Assembly: GCF_030010625.1 (NCBI RefSeq)
Contig: NZ_JASCXN010000023.1
Coordinates: 62,001-126,000 of the forward strand
DNA: 64,000 nt
Reading direction: 5' to 3'
DNA from: Streptomyces sp. CC208A
Lineage (GTDB): Bacteria; Actinomycetota; Actinomycetes; Streptomycetales; Streptomycetaceae
Shown here in pieces: positions 44,012-52,786 of this stretch. Position numbers and translations under genes: made by a program. The notes beneath the pieces are model-generated. The model saw only the letters and a program-made list of their open reading frames with translations. It had not been told where the DNA came from and made no database searches. Positions within the stretch are counted from its first letter, which is position 1. Each line of letters starts with the position of its first letter.

Positions 44012-44950
44012 TCAGGCTGTAACCGCTCGTTCGATCAACGACAGCGCCTCCCCCGGGAGTTCCCCTCGGTGATCGGCGGCTCCGCTGAGCCAGTGGACCC
44101 GCGGGTCGCGGCGGAACCAGGAGTCCTGGCGGCGGGCGAAGCGCTTGGTGGCGCGCACGGTCTCGGCGCGCGCCTCGTCCTCGGTGCACTCCCCCGCGAG
44201 CGCCGCGAGCACCTGCTGGTAGCCGAGCGCGCGCGAGGCCGTGCGCCCCTCGCGCAGTCCGAGCGCCTCCAGGGCGCGGACCTCGTCGACGAGCCCCGCC
44301 TCCCACATGCGGTCCACGCGGGTGGCGATCCGCTCGTCGAGCTCCGGTCGGGCGACGTCGACGCCGATCTGGACGGTGTCGTAGACGGACTCGTGGCCGG
44401 GGAGGTTGGCGGTGAAGGGCCTCCCCGTGATCTCGATGACCTCCAGAGCGCGGACGATCCGGCGTCCGTTGCTGGGGAGGATGGCGCGGGCCGCCTCGGG
44501 GTCGGCGGCGGCGAGCCGGGCGTGCAGGACGCCGGAGCCGCGCTCGTCGAGCTCGGCCTCCAGGCGGGCCCGGATCCCGGGGTCGGTGCCCGGGAACTCC
44601 AGGGCGTCCACGGCCCCGCGGACGTACAGGCCGGAGCCGCCGACGAGGACGGGGGTACGGCCTTCGGCGAGCAGCCGGTCGATCTCGGCGCGGGCGAGGC
44701 GCTGGTACTCGGCGACGCTGGCGGCCTCGGTGACGTCCCAGATGTCGAGGAGGCGGTGCGGGACGCCGCCGCGCTCCTCCGGCGTCAGTTTGGCGGTGCC
44801 GATGTCCATCCCGCGGTAGAGCTGCATCGAGTCGGCGTTGACGACCTCGCCGTCGAGCTGCTGGGCCAGGAACACACCCAGATCGGACTTTCCGGCCGCC
44901 GTGGGACCGACGACGGCGATGACCCGCGGTGCGGGAGCTGCGCTTCTCAC
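44012..44950 (-). CDS. miaA: tRNA dimethylallyltransferase
   Basis: 312 residues from the GTG of VRSAAPAPRV. Transfers a dimethylallyl group to N6 of adenosine 37 in tRNAs reading UNN codons; MiaB, encoded 1.7 kb away, then methylthiolates the product. P-loop GPTAAGKSDLG, NADSMQLYRGMDIGTAK, the LVGGSGLYVRG catalytic loop, SNGRRIVRALEV and GYQQVLAAL are family motifs, and the ending KRFARRQDSWFRRDPRVHWL matches the tRNA-binding tail. Followed on the same strand by the membrane protein gene and dapF. Confidence 0.96.
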   Translation of the reverse strand: MRSAAPAPRVIAVVGPTAAGKSDLGVFLAQQLDGEVVNADSMQLYRGMDIGTAKLTPEERGGVPHRLLDIWDVTEAASVAEYQRLARAEIDRLLAEGRTPVLVGGSGLYVRGAVDALEFPGTDPGIRARLEAELDERGSGVLHARLAAADPEAARAILPSNGRRIVRALEVIEITGRPFTANLPGHESVYDTVQIGVDVARPELDERIATRVDRMWEAGLVDEVRALEALGLREGRTASRALGYQQVLAALAGECTEDEARAETVRATKRFARRQDSWFRRDPRVHWLSGAADHRGELPGEALSLIERAVTA

Positions 44951-45089
44951 CGTCCCAGTCTCGCAAACCCCGGGAGGCGTCCCCGAACGAGCGACGTGAC
45001 AGGGGGGTGGGGGGTTCGTTGCCCGTTGCGTGGTCCGGGCCGCCGTTCCCGCGTACGGCACCCCCCGACGAGTAGGCTAGGGAGTGGAC

Positions 45090-45455
45090 ATGGGCGTTTT
45101 CGCAATGTTTCGCCGGAAGAACCGGAAGAGGAAGGGTGCGGCGGACGACGTGGCCGAGGTCTCGCCACCCGAGCCCGGGACGGCAGAGACCGGAACCGGA
45201 ACGACAGGGGCCGAAGCGGCGGAGGCCACGGAGACGGAAGGGACGGTGACCCGGATCCCCGTCGCGGGAGTGACCGTCCCGGAGGAGTCCGCCGTGGAGG
45301 AGTCCGTCCCGGAGGAAGCCACTCCGGAGGAAGCCGCTCCGGAAGCCGTCGCCGAGGTCGTGGAGATCCCTCGGCAGCAGTCGGTCGACACCGCGGCGGA
45401 CACCTCCCTGCTCCCGGACACCGACAGCGGAACCGGCGAAGCCGCCCATCGGTAG
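45090..45455 (+). CDS. Small acidic hypothetical protein
   Basis: 121 residues from an ATG with GGGAG five bases upstream; a GTG two codons earlier is less well spaced. A short basic N-terminus (MFRRKNRKRKG) is followed by a highly acidic Glu/Ala/Thr/Pro-rich chain with PEE repeats (VPEESAVEESVPEEATPEEAAPE), almost certainly disordered. There is no hydrophobic segment. It ends 28 bases before the antitoxin-like gene, so the two form an operon. Function unknown. Confidence 0.65.
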   Translation: MGVFAMFRRKNRKRKGAADDVAEVSPPEPGTAETGTGTTGAEAAEATETEGTVTRIPVAGVTVPEESAVEESVPEEATPEEAAPEAVAEVVEIPRQQSVDTAADTSLLPDTDSGTGEAAHR

Positions 45456-45483
45456 GCAGGACACGGACACGGAGAGGTGCCCC

Positions 45484-45750
45484 ATGGGTCTCATGGATTC
45501 GCTCAAGGCCAAGCTGGGCCCCGCCAAGGAGAAGGTCGCGGACCTCGCGCAGCAGCACGGGGAGAAGATCGACCACGGCCTGGACAAGGCCGCGAAGATG
45601 GTCGACGAGAAGACCAAGGGCAAGTACAGCGACAAGATCCAGTCCGGTACCGGCAAGGCCAAGGAGGCCCTCGACCGGATCGGGCACAAGGAGCGCGGCG
45701 AGCGCAAGGGCGACGGCGACACCGGCCCGACTCCGCCTCCGGCCGCCTGA
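45484..45750 (+). CDS. Antitoxin-like protein, Rv0909/MT0933 family
   Basis: 88 residues with a GAGAGG ribosome binding site. The Lys/Ala-rich helical pattern MGLMDSLKAKLGPAKEKVADLAQQHGEKIDHGLDKAAK and VDEKTKGKYSDKIQ is that of the MT0933-like antitoxin family, seen in mycobacteria next to the toxin Rv0910. No toxin gene lies beside it here, so it may act elsewhere or have a different role; the sequence also resembles LEA/CsbD-type stress proteins. The tail is disordered and Pro-rich. Confidence 0.75.
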   Translation: MGLMDSLKAKLGPAKEKVADLAQQHGEKIDHGLDKAAKMVDEKTKGKYSDKIQSGTGKAKEALDRIGHKERGERKGDGDTGPTPPPAA

Positions 45751-45760
45751 GCTCGCGCAC

Positions 45761-45810
45761 GGAACGGGCGGTGGTCACGGAGGATCCCCTCCGCGGCCAC
45801 CGCCCGTTCC
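45761..45810. terminator. Bidirectional terminator after antitoxin-like gene
   Basis: GGAACGGGCGGTGG (45761-45774) pairs perfectly with 45797-45810; a second CGGAGG/CCTCCG stem forms the apex. It separates two convergent genes. Confidence 0.85.
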
Positions 45811-45851
45811 GTTTCCCCGCCTCCGAGGACGCCTCCGGGGACCCGGGACCT

Positions 45852-46565
45852 CTAGGACCAGACGGCGACCAGGTACTCGACGCCGTACGGCGCCTCCTCG
45901 TGGAGGAGGCGGCCGCCCAGGCCCGTTCCCTCGGCGGCGCCCGCGAGGACCTGCCAGGGGGCGCGTCCGGCCGCCTTCAGCTCGTACGCGAGGCCGGCGT
46001 CGAGCGCGAGGAGGCCGGGCACGTCGGCGGAGCCCAGGGCCCGCGCGGCCTCGGCGTCGAAGCCGGCGGCCCGCTCGTCGAGGTAGCCGGGGGCCTTCAC
46101 GGTCCGGCAGGCGCTGCCGTCGCCCATGACGAGCAGGGCGACCCGCTCGGCCGAGGCGGCCAGCCGCCGTCCGGCCTCCGCGCACTCCTCCGCGGTGGCC
46201 CGCTCATCGACCCCGAACCCCGCCACGGACGCGCCGGGGGCGCCGGGCCGGTCGGTACGGGAGAGCAGCCAGGCGCCCACGGCGAGGGAGGCGGGCAGCG
46301 TACGGCCTCCGGGGCCCTGGCCGAGGCTCACGGCGAGGTCGACGCCGAAGCCGGCGAAGGAGCCGGTGGAACCGGCCGGGAAGGCGCCCCGGGCGCCCTC
46401 GGGCGCCGGCCCGACGACGTACAGCCGGTCGGGCCGGGCGGCGGCGAGCACCCCGAGGGCGTCCGCGCAGTGCGCCCGCGCGTCCTCCAGCTCGGGGGCG
46501 GCGCCGCCGGCGACCTCGGGCACGAGGAGCGGCGGGCAGGGGCACACGGCTGCGGCGACAAGCAT
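45852..46565 (-). CDS. LigB-like (class III extradiol dioxygenase fold) protein
   Basis: 237 residues, single domain, no signal. The pattern AAAVCPCPPLLVPEVAG, PDRLYVVGPAPEG, AERVALLVMGDGSA and the C-terminal PYGVEYLVAVWS is that of the actinobacterial group annotated as extradiol dioxygenase subunit B-like. The metal-binding His residues of true LigB enzymes are not obvious (N-terminal PCPP rather than a His motif), so ring-cleavage activity is doubtful. It follows miaB on the same strand after 43 bases and is probably co-transcribed. Confidence 0.7.
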   Translation of the reverse strand: MLVAAAVCPCPPLLVPEVAGGAAPELEDARAHCADALGVLAAARPDRLYVVGPAPEGARGAFPAGSTGSFAGFGVDLAVSLGQGPGGRTLPASLAVGAWLLSRTDRPGAPGASVAGFGVDERATAEECAEAGRRLAASAERVALLVMGDGSACRTVKAPGYLDERAAGFDAEAARALGSADVPGLLALDAGLAYELKAAGRAPWQVLAGAAEGTGLGGRLLHEEAPYGVEYLVAVWS

Positions 46566-46608
46566 GATCCGCAGCCTACTGCCCGGGGCCCCGCGGTCTC
46601 GTCGACCG

Positions 46609-48138
46609 TCAGCGACCGGTGCCGCAGGCCGGGACCTCGGCCGCGGGGAGCGGCTCGGGAACGCCGATCTTCGGCAGGCCGAGCAGGACCCCGGCCGGCT
46701 TGGCGGCGGCCGCGGCGGTGCGCTTCTCCCAGGCGTCGCCCGCGCGGGTGCGGCGGACGGCGGTGGTCGGGCCCTCGGCGAGCAGGTGGTGCGGGGCGGC
46801 GTAGGTGATCTCGACGGTCACCACGTCGCCGGGGCGGACGTCCTCGTCGGGCTTGGTGAAGTGGACGAGCCGGTTGTCGGGGGCGCGGCCGGAGAGGCGG
46901 TGCGTGGTGCCGTCCTTGCGGCCCTCGCCCTCGGCGACCATGACCTCCAGGGTGCGGCCGACCTGCTTCTTGTTCTCGTCCCAGGAGATCTCCTCCTGGA
47001 GGGCGACCAGGCGCTCGTAGCGGGCCTGCACGACCTCCTTGGGGACCTGGTTCTCCATCTCGGCGGCGGGGGTGCCGGGGCGCTTGGAGTACTGGAAGGT
47101 GAAGGCGTTGGCGAAGCGGGCCTCGCGGACGACGTGCATGGTCTGCTCGAAGTCCTCCTCGGTCTCGCCGGGGAAGCCCACGATGATGTCGGTGGAGATG
47201 GCCGCGTGCGGGATGGCGGCGCGCACCTTCTCGATGATCCCGAGGAACCGCTCCTGCCGGTAGGAGCGGCGCATGGCCTTCAGGACCGTGTCCGAGCCGG
47301 ACTGGAGCGGCATGTGCAGCTGCGGCATCACGTTCGGCGTCTCGGCCATGGCGGCGATGACGTCGTCGGTGAAGTCGCGCGGGTGCGGGGAGGTGAAGCG
47401 GACCCGCTCCAGGCCCTCGATCTGGCCGCAGGCGCGCAGCAGCTTGGAGAAGGCCTCGCGGTCGCCGAGGTCGGAGCCGTACGCGTTCACGTTCTGGCCG
47501 AGGAGGGTGATCTCGGAGACGCCCTCGGCGACCAGCGCCTCGATCTCGGCGAGGATGTCGCCGGGGCGGCGGTCCTCCTCCTTGCCGCGCAGGGCGGGGA
47601 CGATGCAGAAGGTGCAGGTGTTGTTGCAGCCGACCGAGATCGAGACCCAGGCCGCGTACGCCGACTCGCGGCGGGTCGGCAGGGTGGAGGGGAAGGCCTC
47701 CAGGGACTCGGCGATCTCGACCTGCGCCTCCTGCTGGACACGGGCGCGCTCCAGGAGGACCGGCAGCTTGCCGATGTTGTGCGTGCCGAAGACCACGTCG
47801 ACCCACGGGGCCTTCTCGACGATGGTCTCGCGGTCCTTCTGCGCCAGGCAGCCGCCGACGGCGATCTGCATGCCGGGGCGCGCGGTCTTCATCGGGGCGA
47901 GGTGGCCGAGGTTGCCGTACAGCTTGTTGTCGGCGTTCTCGCGGACCGCGCAGGTGTTGAAGACGACGACGTCGGCACCGTCGGTGCCCTTGGGCGCGCG
48001 GACGTAGCCCGCCTCCTCCAGCAGACCGGAGAGCCGCTCGGAGTCGTGGACGTTCATCTGGCACCCGTAGGTGCGAATGTCGTAGGTCTTCGGTCCTTCG
48101 ATGCCCACTGTGAGACTCCGGTCGCTGCTGCTGGTCAT
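46609..48138 (-). CDS. miaB: tRNA-2-methylthio-N6-dimethylallyladenosine synthase
   Basis: 509 residues. Radical SAM methylthiotransferase acting on the MiaA product at tRNA position 37. The UPF0004 domain carries three Cys of the auxiliary cluster (YGCQMN, FNTCAVRE, VGGCLAQKD). The radical SAM motif is GCNNTCTFCIVP, and a C-terminal TRAM domain follows (VGRTLEVMVAEGEGRKDG, RLVHFTKPDEDVRPGDVV). A ~60-residue Ala/Pro extension ends the protein. The ATG of MTSSSDRSL is supported by TTGGA upstream and by homologues. Divergent from the GlxA-type regulator gene. Confidence 0.96.
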   Translation of the reverse strand: MTSSSDRSLTVGIEGPKTYDIRTYGCQMNVHDSERLSGLLEEAGYVRAPKGTDGADVVVFNTCAVRENADNKLYGNLGHLAPMKTARPGMQIAVGGCLAQKDRETIVEKAPWVDVVFGTHNIGKLPVLLERARVQQEAQVEIAESLEAFPSTLPTRRESAYAAWVSISVGCNNTCTFCIVPALRGKEEDRRPGDILAEIEALVAEGVSEITLLGQNVNAYGSDLGDREAFSKLLRACGQIEGLERVRFTSPHPRDFTDDVIAAMAETPNVMPQLHMPLQSGSDTVLKAMRRSYRQERFLGIIEKVRAAIPHAAISTDIIVGFPGETEEDFEQTMHVVREARFANAFTFQYSKRPGTPAAEMENQVPKEVVQARYERLVALQEEISWDENKKQVGRTLEVMVAEGEGRKDGTTHRLSGRAPDNRLVHFTKPDEDVRPGDVVTVEITYAAPHHLLAEGPTTAVRRTRAGDAWEKRTAAAAAKPAGVLLGLPKIGVPEPLPAAEVPACGTGR

Positions 48139-48268
48139 GCATCCAAGAGTAGGCGGTCCCCGGCGGGCCCCGGCCCCGGCGCCGGACGGGCACCGGGGCG
48201 GCCCCCGTGTCCGGATGTGACAGGGAATCGTCATTGCCGCCATGCGGCGGGCGGGGGAAGGTGGGGGC

Positions 48269-49288
48269 ATGTCCGAGACGCACGCCGACGGGCGGCCCGA
48301 GCACCGGGTCGTCATCGCGCTCTTCCCCGATGTCGACCTCCTCGACGTCACCGGTCCCGCCGAGGTCTTCGCCCTGGCCGGCCGGGTGAGCGGCGGGCGC
48401 GCCCGCTACCGGGTGCGGCTCGCCGCGCCCGGCGGCGCCGGTGAGGTGCGGACCTCGGCGGGGGTGCGGGTGGTCGCGGACCTCGGTTTCGACGAGGTCG
48501 GCGCGGACGTGGACACCCTCCTGGTGCCGGGGGCGGTGGACCCGGGGGAGAACGGCGAGGTCGTCGCCCGGCTCGACCCGGAGGTCGTGCGGTGGGTGCG
48601 GGAGACCGCCCCGCACGCGCGGCGGGTGGCGTCGGTCTGCGTCGGCGCCCACGTGCTGGCGGCGGCCGGCCTCCTCGACGGGAGGACCGCGACGACCCAC
48701 TGGTCCACGGCCGCGCAGCTGGCGGCCGCGCACCCGGAGGTCACCGTCGACCCCGATCCGATCTTCGTACGGGCGGACCGGGGCCGGCTGTGGACCGGGG
48801 CCGGGATCAGCGCCTGCCTCGACCTGTCCCTCGCCCTGGTGGCGGAGGATCTGGGCGAGGAGACGGCGCTGGCGGTCGCCCGACAGCTCGTGATGTACCT
48901 GAAGCGGCAGGGCGGCCAGAGCCAGTTCTCGGTGCCGCTGAGCCGTCCGGCGGCCGGCCGGAGGGGCATCGACGAGCTGCGGCTCTGGATCGCGGACCAC
49001 CTCGACGAGGACCTGTCGGCGGAACGCCTTGCCGGCCGGATGTGCCTGAGCGAGCGGCACTTCGCCCGGGTCTTCGCACAGGAGACGGGGTCCAGCCCCG
49101 CCGCCTACGTGGAGGCGGCCCGGATCGAGGCGGCCCGGCGGCACCTGGAGACCTCGGACGCGCCGCTCGCCGAGGTGGCGGCCCGGGCGGGGCTCGGCTC
49201 CGTGGAGACGCTGCACCGGGCGTTCCGGCGCCGGCTCGCCACGACGCCGGCCGCGTACCGCCGCCGCTTCCGTACCGGGGCGGGCTGA
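48269..49288 (+). CDS. GlxA-family (DJ-1/PfpI plus AraC) transcriptional regulator
   Basis: 339 residues; the ATG lies after a purine-rich GGGGAAGGTGGGGG stretch. The N-terminal DJ-1/PfpI-like domain (HRVVIALFPDVDLLDVTGPAEVF, RVASVCVGAHVLAAAGLLDGR with the elbow Cys, ATTHWSTA, TGAGISACLDLSLALV) acts as a ligand sensor. The C-terminal AraC domain (DELRLWIADHLDEDLSAERLAGRMCLSERHFARVF, EVAARAGLGSVETLHRAFRRRL) binds DNA. It lies just upstream of an isochorismatase-like hydrolase on the same strand, its probable target. Confidence 0.92.
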   Translation: MSETHADGRPEHRVVIALFPDVDLLDVTGPAEVFALAGRVSGGRARYRVRLAAPGGAGEVRTSAGVRVVADLGFDEVGADVDTLLVPGAVDPGENGEVVARLDPEVVRWVRETAPHARRVASVCVGAHVLAAAGLLDGRTATTHWSTAAQLAAAHPEVTVDPDPIFVRADRGRLWTGAGISACLDLSLALVAEDLGEETALAVARQLVMYLKRQGGQSQFSVPLSRPAAGRRGIDELRLWIADHLDEDLSAERLAGRMCLSERHFARVFAQETGSSPAAYVEAARIEAARRHLETSDAPLAEVAARAGLGSVETLHRAFRRRLATTPAAYRRRFRTGAG

Positions 49289-49380
49289 CCCCGCCTCCCC
49301 CTCTCTTCTCCCTTCCCCGTGCGGGGCGGGCGGCTCCGCCACGCCCTCACACAGTCCGTTCAGTCATGAAAGGTTCAGAA

Positions 49381-50001
49381 ATGAGCGTCACTCCGTCCAC
49401 TCCCCTGCGTTCCCTCTCCGGTCTGTCCGACGAGCCGGCCCGGCTCTCGGAGGCGGTCCTGGTCCTCATCGACGTCCAGAACACCTACCGGTCCGGCGTC
49501 ATGGCCCTGGAGGGCGCCGAGGAGGCCGTCGCCGAGGCCGCGCGGCTCCTCGCCCGCGCCAGGGCGGCCGGTACGCCGGTCGTCCACGTCCAGCACGACG
49601 GCGGCGAGGGCTCCCCGTACGACATCACGGCCCCGGTCGGCGCGATCAGCGACGAGGTGGCCCCGGTCGACGGCGAGCCGGTCGTGGTGAAGAACTTCCC
49701 GGACTCCTTCCACGCCACCGACCTGGAGAAGGTCCTGACGGGCCTCGGTTTCGCGGCGGGAAGCGGGAAGGACCTGGTCCTGGCCGGGTTCATGACCCAC
49801 ATGTGCGTCAACTACACCGCCCAGGCCGCGTTCAACCTGGGCTACCGGCCCACGGTGGTCGCCGGGGCCACGGCCACCCGGGCGCTCACCGCGCCGGACG
49901 GGACGGTCGTACCCGCCGCCGAGCTCAAGCGGGCCGCGCTGACCGGCCTGACCGACGTGTTCGCCGTGGTGGTGCCGACGGCGGCGGACCTGCCGGCCTG
50001 A
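49381..50001 (+). CDS. Isochorismatase-like cysteine hydrolase
   Basis: 206 residues from the ATG of MSVTPSTPLRSL, preceded by AAAGG at seven bases; an ATG five codons earlier has no ribosome binding site. Catalytic triad of the family: Asp in VLVLIDVQNTY, Lys in VVKNFPDSF, and nucleophile Cys in GFMTHMCVNYTAQAAF. Members hydrolyse isochorismate, nicotinamide, carbamoyl groups or other amides; the substrate is not predictable. It sits 92 bases after the GlxA-type regulator, a common pairing. Confidence 0.9.
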   Translation: MSVTPSTPLRSLSGLSDEPARLSEAVLVLIDVQNTYRSGVMALEGAEEAVAEAARLLARARAAGTPVVHVQHDGGEGSPYDITAPVGAISDEVAPVDGEPVVVKNFPDSFHATDLEKVLTGLGFAAGSGKDLVLAGFMTHMCVNYTAQAAFNLGYRPTVVAGATATRALTAPDGTVVPAAELKRAALTGLTDVFAVVVPTAADLPA

Positions 50002-50020
50002 GTCGGCGGGTCCGCCACCG

Positions 50021-51196
50021 TCAGGCGGGGCCCCCGGTCAGGAGGGTGTGGAGGCGGAGGAGGGTCCGCTCGTCGCCGAAGCCGCCCGCCTTGATGACGA
50101 CGGGGACCCGGGGGAGGTCCGCAGGGCCGGCCAGGGTGCCGCGGGCGATGCCGGGTTCGGGTTCGTCATGGAGGTCGATGCCGTGGGCGCCGAGCGCGCG
50201 CAGCACGGCCTCCGCGGTCTCCCCGCCGGTGAGCACGAGCCCGTCGAAGGGGGCCCGGGCGGCCAGAGCCGCCACGGAGGCGGCGAGGAGCCGGGTCAAC
50301 TCGGCGGGATCCGCCCGGCGTTCGTGGGGCGTGTGGAGGATGCGTACGGGAGTGTCGGCGGCCCTCAGGCGGCCCTCCGTGACGGCGCTGACCGCGCCCG
50401 GTTCGGCGGCCAGCAGGGCGAGTTGGCGGCAGGTGGCGGGGTTGGCGCTGCCGACGGCGACCAAGGGGCGGGCGGCGGGCGGGAGTTCGCCCGGGGTGGC
50501 GTCGGAGGCGGGGAGGGCGTGGTGGCGGGCGAGGGCGGCGGCCAGGCCCGGGGAGCCGACCCACAGGACGGCCTGGTGGTCGGGCACGGCGGCGACGATC
50601 CGGTCCAGGTCCGCATCGGTGGCGGCGGAGCAGACGAAGAGGCCGCCGTCCGGGAGGAGTTCGGCCGGCGACTCCGGCCGGTCGGAGTCGACGAGGACGG
50701 CTTCCGGGAGGAGGCGGGCGAGGTCGGCCGTACGGACGGGGTGGGCGGGGTCGCGGGCGAACTCGCTCTCGTCGACCCGTGTCCCGCGCACGTACTGGAC
50801 ACCGTGGCGAGTGGTGCGGCCCTCGGCCGGGAAAGCGGGGGCGATCACGGCCGACCGCCGCCCCGAGCCCTCCCGCGCGGCGCGGATCTCGGCGGCCACG
50901 TGTCCGCGGAGGGTCGAGTCCACGGTCTTGAGCAGCAGTCCCGCTCCGGACAGGGCCCGGGCCGCCTCCCGGGTACGGGCCACGGCGCCGGCCTCGTCGA
51001 GGAGCCGGCTGCCGAGGTCGACGGCGAGGACCCCGTCCTCCTGCCCGTGACCGGCGAAGGGGCTGCCGGAGAGCAGGACCCGGGCCGGGTGACCGGCCCT
51101 GCGGAAGGGCGCCGCCCCGTCCCCCGCGCTGGTCAGGTCGTCGGCGAGGACGGCGACGCGGGGCGGCGGGACGACGGACGGGACGGGGCGGCGCAT
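50021..51196 (-). CDS. Four-carbon acid sugar kinase family protein
   Basis: 391 residues, ATG with GAGGAAG upstream. The N-terminal nucleotide/sugar domain (VAVLADDLTSAGDGAAPFRRAG, LLLKTVDSTLRGHVAAEIRAA, VIAPAFPAEGRTTRHGVQYV) and the C-terminal domain (GLVLTGGETAEAVLRAL, PVVIKAGGFGDERTL) are the signatures of OtnK/DtnK/YgbK-type kinases, which phosphorylate D-threonate, D-erythronate or related acids. No partner dehydrogenase or aldolase gene lies nearby, so the pathway is open. It converges on the isochorismatase-like gene. Confidence 0.88.
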   Translation of the reverse strand: MRRPVPSVVPPPRVAVLADDLTSAGDGAAPFRRAGHPARVLLSGSPFAGHGQEDGVLAVDLGSRLLDEAGAVARTREAARALSGAGLLLKTVDSTLRGHVAAEIRAAREGSGRRSAVIAPAFPAEGRTTRHGVQYVRGTRVDESEFARDPAHPVRTADLARLLPEAVLVDSDRPESPAELLPDGGLFVCSAATDADLDRIVAAVPDHQAVLWVGSPGLAAALARHHALPASDATPGELPPAARPLVAVGSANPATCRQLALLAAEPGAVSAVTEGRLRAADTPVRILHTPHERRADPAELTRLLAASVAALAARAPFDGLVLTGGETAEAVLRALGAHGIDLHDEPEPGIARGTLAGPADLPRVPVVIKAGGFGDERTLLRLHTLLTGGPA

Positions 51197-51766
51197 CGGC
51201 GGCTTCCTCGGGTCGTACGGGCGCGGGCGGGGCGATCGGCACCGGCGTCGGCCTCAGCCTCGGTGCCGGGCTCGGCCTCGGTGCCGGGCTCGGCCTCGGT
51301 GCCGGGCTCGGCCTCGGTGCCGGGCTCGGCGTCGGTGCCGGGCTCGGCGTCGGTGCCGGTCCACCCTCACCCGTACGACCTGATCAGTCCAGCGGTATCC
51401 GGTCCGGCGGCGGCCGGTACGCGTACGGCGACAGGGGCATGGACGGGGACAGGGGCATGCCGGAACTCCCTCGGGACGGGGCGAGTCAGCGGCTCGGCCT
51501 GGGCCAGGGGCGGGCAGGGGGAACTGCCCTCAAGATCACCGAGCGCTTTCCGACGCTAACCGGACGGGCCCGGCACCACGAGCAGGACACACGGCGCGGC
51601 GCGCCCGCCTCGGCCCGCTCACCACTTCGGCGGAGCGCGTCCGGGATCCGGCGGGAGCGCCCGGCTTCGCGTACCGCTTCCCTATCTCCCCGGGTCGGCC
51701 GACATCACACCGCCGTCACCCGCTCGCCCTGGCCAGGGACGGCGGCCACCTGGCAGGATCGCTGGC
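51197..51766. other. Gap between sugar-acid kinase and TAXI protein genes
   Basis: 570 bases. Contains the 18-bp minisatellite at 51257-51359, probable divergent promoters, and otherwise no frame with a ribosome binding site or recognisable product. Confidence 0.5.
51257..51359. repeat. 18-bp tandem repeat (minisatellite)
   Basis: Unit GCCTCGGTGCCGGGCTCG repeated four times exactly. A fifth copy has T to G at position 4 (GCG for GCC-type change), and a sixth is partial. It lies about 60 bases upstream of the sugar-acid kinase start and is not in a supported gene. Confidence 0.9.
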
Positions 51767-52765
51767 ATGTTCCCCTCGCTCACCCGCGCCGCCCGCCGCC
51801 GCGTCCTCGCGCTCGCGGCCGCGCTGCTCGCGGTGGGTGGGGTGCTGGTGTGGTGGCTGGCGCCCTTCGGCCCCCCGACGCCCCGCGGCTCGGTCACGTT
51901 CAGCACCGGCGTCCCCTCCGGCGTCTACCAGCGCTACGGCGCGCTGCTCAAGCAGACCCTGGCCGAGGAGTTGCCCGAGGTCTCGGTCACGCTGGAGGAC
52001 AGCGAGGGGTCCCAGCAGAACCTGGCGAGGGTGGCCTCCGGCCAGGCCGACTTCACGATCGCGACCGCCGACGCCGTGGCGCAGTACATCCGCGACCGCC
52101 GGCCCGGCTTCGAGCGGCTGCGCGGCTGCGCCCGGCTCTACGACGACTACGTGCAGCTGGTCGTGCGCAAGGGGTCGTCGATCCAGTACGTCCCCGACCT
52201 GCGCGGGCTGCGGGTCGGCGTCGGCCAGGACGGCTCGGGCGTGCGGCTGATAGCGGACCGGATCCTCGCGGCGGCCGGGATCACCCCGGACCGGGACGTG
52301 GAGGCGGTGCCGGTCGGCATCGACACCATGCCGGAGCTCCTGGAGCGGGGCTCCCTCGACGCGTTCTTCTGGTCGGGCGGTCTGCCGACGCACGCCGTGC
52401 AGTCGCTGTCGGAGCGCTTCGAGGTACGTCTCGTACCGATGGACGACTCGGTCGTGGAAGCGCTGCGGGACGTGGGCGAGTCGACCCGGCTCTACCGCTC
52501 GGCGGTGATCCCGGCCGACGCCTACGCGAAGGCGCAGGACGGGCAGCCGGTGAAGACGCTGGCGGTGGCGAACCTGATGGTGACGACGGCCGAGACCGAT
52601 CCGGACCTGGTGGAGGGTTTCACCCGGTCGGTGATCGACAGCCGGGACGTCATCGGCAGCCAGGTGCACCCGGCCCAGCTGGTGGATCTGCGCACGGCCG
52701 TCTACACCGAGCCGCTCGCCCTCCACGACGGCGCCCGCCGCTACTACCGCTCGGTGAAGCCCTGA
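51767..52765 (+). CDS. TAXI-family TRAP transporter solute-binding protein (orphan)
   Basis: 332 residues. An N-terminal Arg-rich start and one hydrophobic helix (VLALAAALLAVGGVLVWWLAPF) act as membrane anchor or signal. The TAXI binding fold follows: TFSTGVPSGVYQRYGALLKQ, EGSQQNLARVASGQADFTIATAD, LRGLRVGVGQDGSGVRLIADRIL, LERGSLDAFFWSGGLPTHAV. TAXI proteins normally deliver glutamate, glutamine or similar acids to a DctQ/DctM permease, but no such permease is present. It converges on the gluK histidine kinase gene (21 bases between stops), hinting at a sensory partnership. ATG with CAGGA upstream. Confidence 0.87.
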   Translation: MFPSLTRAARRRVLALAAALLAVGGVLVWWLAPFGPPTPRGSVTFSTGVPSGVYQRYGALLKQTLAEELPEVSVTLEDSEGSQQNLARVASGQADFTIATADAVAQYIRDRRPGFERLRGCARLYDDYVQLVVRKGSSIQYVPDLRGLRVGVGQDGSGVRLIADRILAAAGITPDRDVEAVPVGIDTMPELLERGSLDAFFWSGGLPTHAVQSLSERFEVRLVPMDDSVVEALRDVGESTRLYRSAVIPADAYAKAQDGQPVKTLAVANLMVTTAETDPDLVEGFTRSVIDSRDVIGSQVHPAQLVDLRTAVYTEPLALHDGARRYYRSVKP

Positions 52766-52786
52766 CCTCTCCGCCCCGCCCCGGGG

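Noticed and set aside
45000..48000. tRNA or other RNA genes near miaA/miaB
   Set aside because: No cloverleaf-like sequence or CCA-preceding acceptor stem seen; the only strong hairpins are terminators.
51257..51359. CRISPR-like array
   Set aside because: Repeats are directly adjacent with no unique spacers, and no cas genes are nearby; it is a minisatellite.
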